Source of the DNA: Argopecten irradians
Lineage: Eukaryota; Mollusca; Bivalvia; Pectinida; Pectinidae
DNA length: 64,000 nt
Assembly (NCBI RefSeq): GCF_041381155.1
Contig: NC_091134.1
Span: forward strand, 37,593,338-37,657,337
Reading direction: 5' to 3'
Shown: positions 61,108 to 64,000 of the stretch, piece after piece
Layout of the letters: every line of letters begins with the position of its first letter
Numbering within the stretch: the first letter of the stretch is position 1
The notes under the pieces: model-generated
The model's database searches: none
What the model saw: only the letters and a program-made list of their open reading frames with translations
What the model was told of the DNA's origin: nothing
Made by a program: the position numbers and the translations under genes

Positions 61108-64000
61108 CTGAAATAACAAAAAGTAGTGTGTGTTTTTTTTTAATAATTACATATTATTGGTCTATACTTTCTACAAAAGGTATTTTGGTTAGCAAATCAA
61201 CAATGTGAAAAGCTATCTATGTTTAATGAAGAGAATAAAAATAATATGAAAGTGCGTTGTAAGTATGTTGTTATGACAACATAATTATACATGTACTGTA
61301 TTTACTATATACTGACGCCGCAGGACTGTTTTTGGTCATAACGAAATGAATATGAGTTCAGTGGCAGATCCAAACAATGTCTCGGTAGTTTTAGGGTTAT
61401 ATGAGAGTTGTTCCATGGGTGTAAAAATAAACATTCAGGGAAAATTGTGAATGTTTAACATCTGTTAAAGCAAATTATCTGGATTGGGTTCCTAATGTCA
61501 AAAAAAAACCCTCTAAAACCGCTTTATGACTTTTGTTTCACCGGAAAATGTTTGAACACCGTATGAACAAAGGAAGTAGATTCTTAAAAGTAACATTTTT
61601 TATAACATTTTTAAAAATATCAAGGTAAAAATGAACTTTGTAATAAATATTACGTCTTAACGTACGATTTCACTTCATGTGAGATAACTTAGGATCCGTG
61701 TTTACCAAATCAAAATGCAACATCAAAATTCCTGTATGGTTTGTTGCATTTTCTTCTCTTGTACGCATTTTGAAATAGAAACTGAAAACCCGACCAACAT
61801 TGTGCAGTGACAATTAAAACAAAAATCAATAAATTTAAATGAAAAAATAAACAAGAGGAGCAGTACGCCGTTATAATACGCACTGTATATATAAATGTAA
61901 TAAAATACGCTGCATTGTTTTGTTATAATGATTACAGCAATCCGAACCTCTATGAATAAAAAACTAAATTGGCGCAAGAGCCGATGTTATCGTGACGTCA
62001 CGATAGAGACATCGACGTTGTGTATTCATTTGGAAAATCAACAAATTCGTACATTTAAACGTATTTGATCCTATCAAGTAGTCTGGTGTTTGCAAACTTA
62101 TGTGAGAATCCATTAGACAGCTCGCAAACACAATTTCCGATGAAATAAAAAGTGATATTAATGCTTAATTGGTGTTATTAATTATTAAGGCAAAATCGCA
62201 ACAATTTTCAATAGAATCTCCAGCAGTCAGAACGACACACATTGTAAAAATTTTAGATATTATGTCCCATGTAATAATCAAAGAAAACTGAATAAATTCC
62301 TGTTCCTATGTATAATCAACGATAAAAAGACAACCATGTTTTTACGAAACATGGTAAATTAATGTCAAATGAAAGCATAAGTATTTTGGATAATTATGCT
62401 ATATAAATAGCCAAATAAATATTACCTTCTTTTAGATCGATTTCCTCATAAGGAATAGTAGTAGAAGGTATGGCTTGTGCTAATGTTTCTCCTGATTTTT
62501 GTGTTGTGTGGTCGTGTAAGAGGGAGGTAGATGGGACAGATTGTGGTTGGGTTTTTCTGTCTTTAATGCTAGTTGTTGTAGTTTTCTGGTTCGTTGTGTG
62601 ATGGTGTACAGTTGTTGTGTGTTCTTGGGACGCTGTTGAATGTTGGTGTGAAGGAGTTGTGTGCTGGTGGTGTTGAGTTGTATGTTCGTGTGGAAGTGTT
62701 GTATGTTGGTGCTCCGTTGTATGAGGTGGAGTTTTGGTACCCGACATTGTTGTTTTTACAGGGGAACCGATTGATGGGGTTGATGTAACCTCTTGGTGTG
62801 GTGAAGTTTGTTTCTGTCGAGGTTTCGTGTGTCTATGTGAAGGTGTTGAATGTATTTTTGGTGGTGTTGTGTGTTGAGGTGGAAGTGTTGTATGGTGGTG
62901 TTCCGTTGTATGAGGTGGAGTTTTGGTACCCGACATTGTTGTTTTTACAGGGGAACCGATTGATGGGGTTGATGTAACCTCTTGGTGTGGTGAAGTTTGT
63001 TTCTGTCGAGGTTTCGTGTGTCTATGTGAAGGTGTTGAATGTATTTCTTGGTGGTGTTGTATGTTCGTGTGGAAGTGTTGTATGTTGGTGCTCCGTTGTA
63101 TGAGGTGGAGTTTTGGTACCCGACATTGTTGTTTTTACAGGGGAACCGATTGATGGGGTTGATGTAACCTCTTGGTGTGGTGAAGTTTGTTTCTGTCGAG
63201 GTTTCGTGTGTCTATGTGAAGGTGTTGAATGTATTTTTGGTGGTGTTGTGTGTTGAGGTGGAAGTGTTGTATGGTTGTGTTCCGTTGTATGAGGTGGAGT
63301 TGTGGTATCCTGCTTTGTTGTTTGTGCAGGGGAAACGATTGCTGGCGCTGATGTCAGCTGAAAAGGTGGAAACGTTTGAACACCTGTCTGATCCTTAGGT
63401 GTGTCTGTTTTGGCTGTTTGACCAGTTTTAACGGTAAACGCTTGCGTTGTTAATTCATTCTCACTTGTTTCAGATTGTGGAAGCATTGTCGACGATTCTT
63501 TTTTAGTCTGGGGATCTGTTAGCCCTGTACCTGCACGAAGAGTGAAATGTGCAGTTGTCATTTGCCCATGTGGTGCCGAGGTAAGACCATCTGGATGTTG
63601 AGTTACAGGATGGTCTGTATTTTCTGTTTTTAGTGTAAACTCTTCTGTTGTCGTCTGCGGAGTTGATGTCGCAGACTTTTCCGACGGTTTGTCAGTCCGA
63701 TCTGTTTCAAGGGTAAATTGAACCGTCGTGGGTTTCTTTGCTTTCGGCGATGAAATTTCTGTTCGATCTGTTTCAAGAGTAAATTGAGCCGTCGTGGGTT
63801 TGTTTGCTTTCATTGACGGAATTTCTGTGCGATCTGTTTCAAGAGTAAATTGAACCGTTGTGGGTTTGTCTGCTTTCATTGACGGAATTTCTGTGTGATC
63901 TGTTTTAAGAGTAAATTGAACCGTTGTGGGTTTATTTGCTTTCGTGGTCGGGATTTCTGTGCGATCTGTTTCAAGAGTAAATTGAACCGTGGTGGGTTTG
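60914..64000 (-). CDS. Second copy of the MANSC-mucin gene, 3' end only (partial, frameshifted)
   Basis: Minus-strand exons: 64000 (window edge) to 62426, then 61107-60914. They match exon 4 (from 18340) and exon 5 of the left gene, with the same donor (complement at 62424-62425) and acceptor (61108-61110). The last exon ends in TAG at 60916-60914. The repeat exon encodes QFTLETDRTE units and then three His/Thr-rich 63-residue units where the left gene has one. A single extra base near 63045, in a CCACCAAGAAATAC context, shifts the frame and brings TAG at 63024-63022. The frame that reaches the donor is open again from 62936. The 73-bp duplication of the left copy is absent. The 5' part, including the MANSC domain, would lie beyond the window. 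Confidence 0.75.
61108..62425 (-). other. Intron of the second mucin copy
   Basis: Mirror of 19609-20917 with scattered substitutions and small indels. Non-coding. Confidence 0.6.
62426..64000 (-). CDS. Second mucin copy, repeat exon (5' end outside the window)
   Basis: It contains the tight QFTLETDRTE units (64000 to about 63690), the diverged units, then HTTEHNHTTLPPQHTTPPK and three copies of a 63-residue block with MSGTKTPPHTTEH, HRHTKPRQKQTSPHQEV and TPSIGSPVKTT. Block anchors at 62741, 62930 and 63120 give periods of 189 and 190 bp; the 190-bp unit carries the frameshift. It ends EEIDLKE before the donor. Confidence 0.75.
62741..63310 (-). repeat. 189-bp (63-residue) His/Thr-rich tandem units
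   Basis: The complement of CCGACATTGT recurs at 62741, 62930 and 63120. The left arm has a single equivalent (around 19287). The units are nearly identical apart from the 1-bp insertion and an HTTLPPQHTT / HTTLPHEHTT swap. Confidence 0.8.

Larger units (their letters stand above)
55814..64000 (-). repeat. Right arm of the large inverted repeat (truncated by the window)
   Basis: Reverse complement of 18340-26407, 8187 bp against 8068 bp. Within the mucin exon the right arm is longer by two extra 189/190-bp units and lacks the 73-bp duplication (net 306 bp). Elsewhere the left arm is longer by about 190 bp. The spacer between the arms is 29.4 kb and holds the cadherin gene. Confidence 0.9.

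Noticed and set aside
62594..63398. Plus-strand Cys/Val/Glu-rich frames opposite the second mucin copy
   Set aside because: Antisense shadows of the His/Thr-rich repeats. Equivalent frames occur opposite the left copy.

Overview
This is AT-rich animal DNA. It has intron-rich genes with GT-AG splice sites, metazoan extracellular protein families (MANSC domain, cadherin repeats), many small foldback DNA elements and a SINE tail of a type I associate with molluscs. A bivalve or other lophotrochozoan is the best guess, and this is inference. There is no bacterial-style operon, CRISPR array or rRNA, and no tRNA gene I would accept.

Layout. Positions 281-2060 hold a decayed Mutator-like (MULE) transposon with a recognisable FLYWCH zinc finger and transposase fragments. 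From 7694 to 21111 (+) lies a five-exon gene for a very large type I membrane mucin. It has a signal peptide, a MANSC domain, then four families of Thr/Pro/Ser-rich tandem repeats, one transmembrane helix and a short tail. All of its introns are phase 1. From 36269 to 55496 (+) lies a 25-exon cadherin gene. My exon chain keeps phase at every junction and sums to 3552 nt (1183 residues). The product has about six cadherin repeats, a membrane-adjacent region, one transmembrane helix and a long acidic tail with an FxNPxY motif and a C-terminal PDZ-type ligand, a layout reminiscent of CDH23, PCDH15 and Cad99C.

The main large-scale structure is an inverted repeat. Positions 18340-26407 (at least) reappear, reverse-complemented, at 55814-64000. 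The right arm carries the 3' part of a second copy of the mucin gene on the minus strand and runs off the window. The two mucin copies are convergent and flank the cadherin gene. The reading frame of the large repeat exon is broken in both copies, by different lesions: a 73-bp tandem duplication on the left and a 1-bp insertion on the right. Both lie in the His/Thr-rich repeats just before the transmembrane exon. The repeat could be a true segmental inverted duplication, or two haplotypes placed in one scaffold. An indel-rich 388-bp duplication over cadherin exon 5 also raises the possibility of local assembly error.

The remaining sequence is intron and intergenic DNA with MITE-like hairpins, minisatellites and one SINE fragment. 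I saw no other convincing protein-coding gene.
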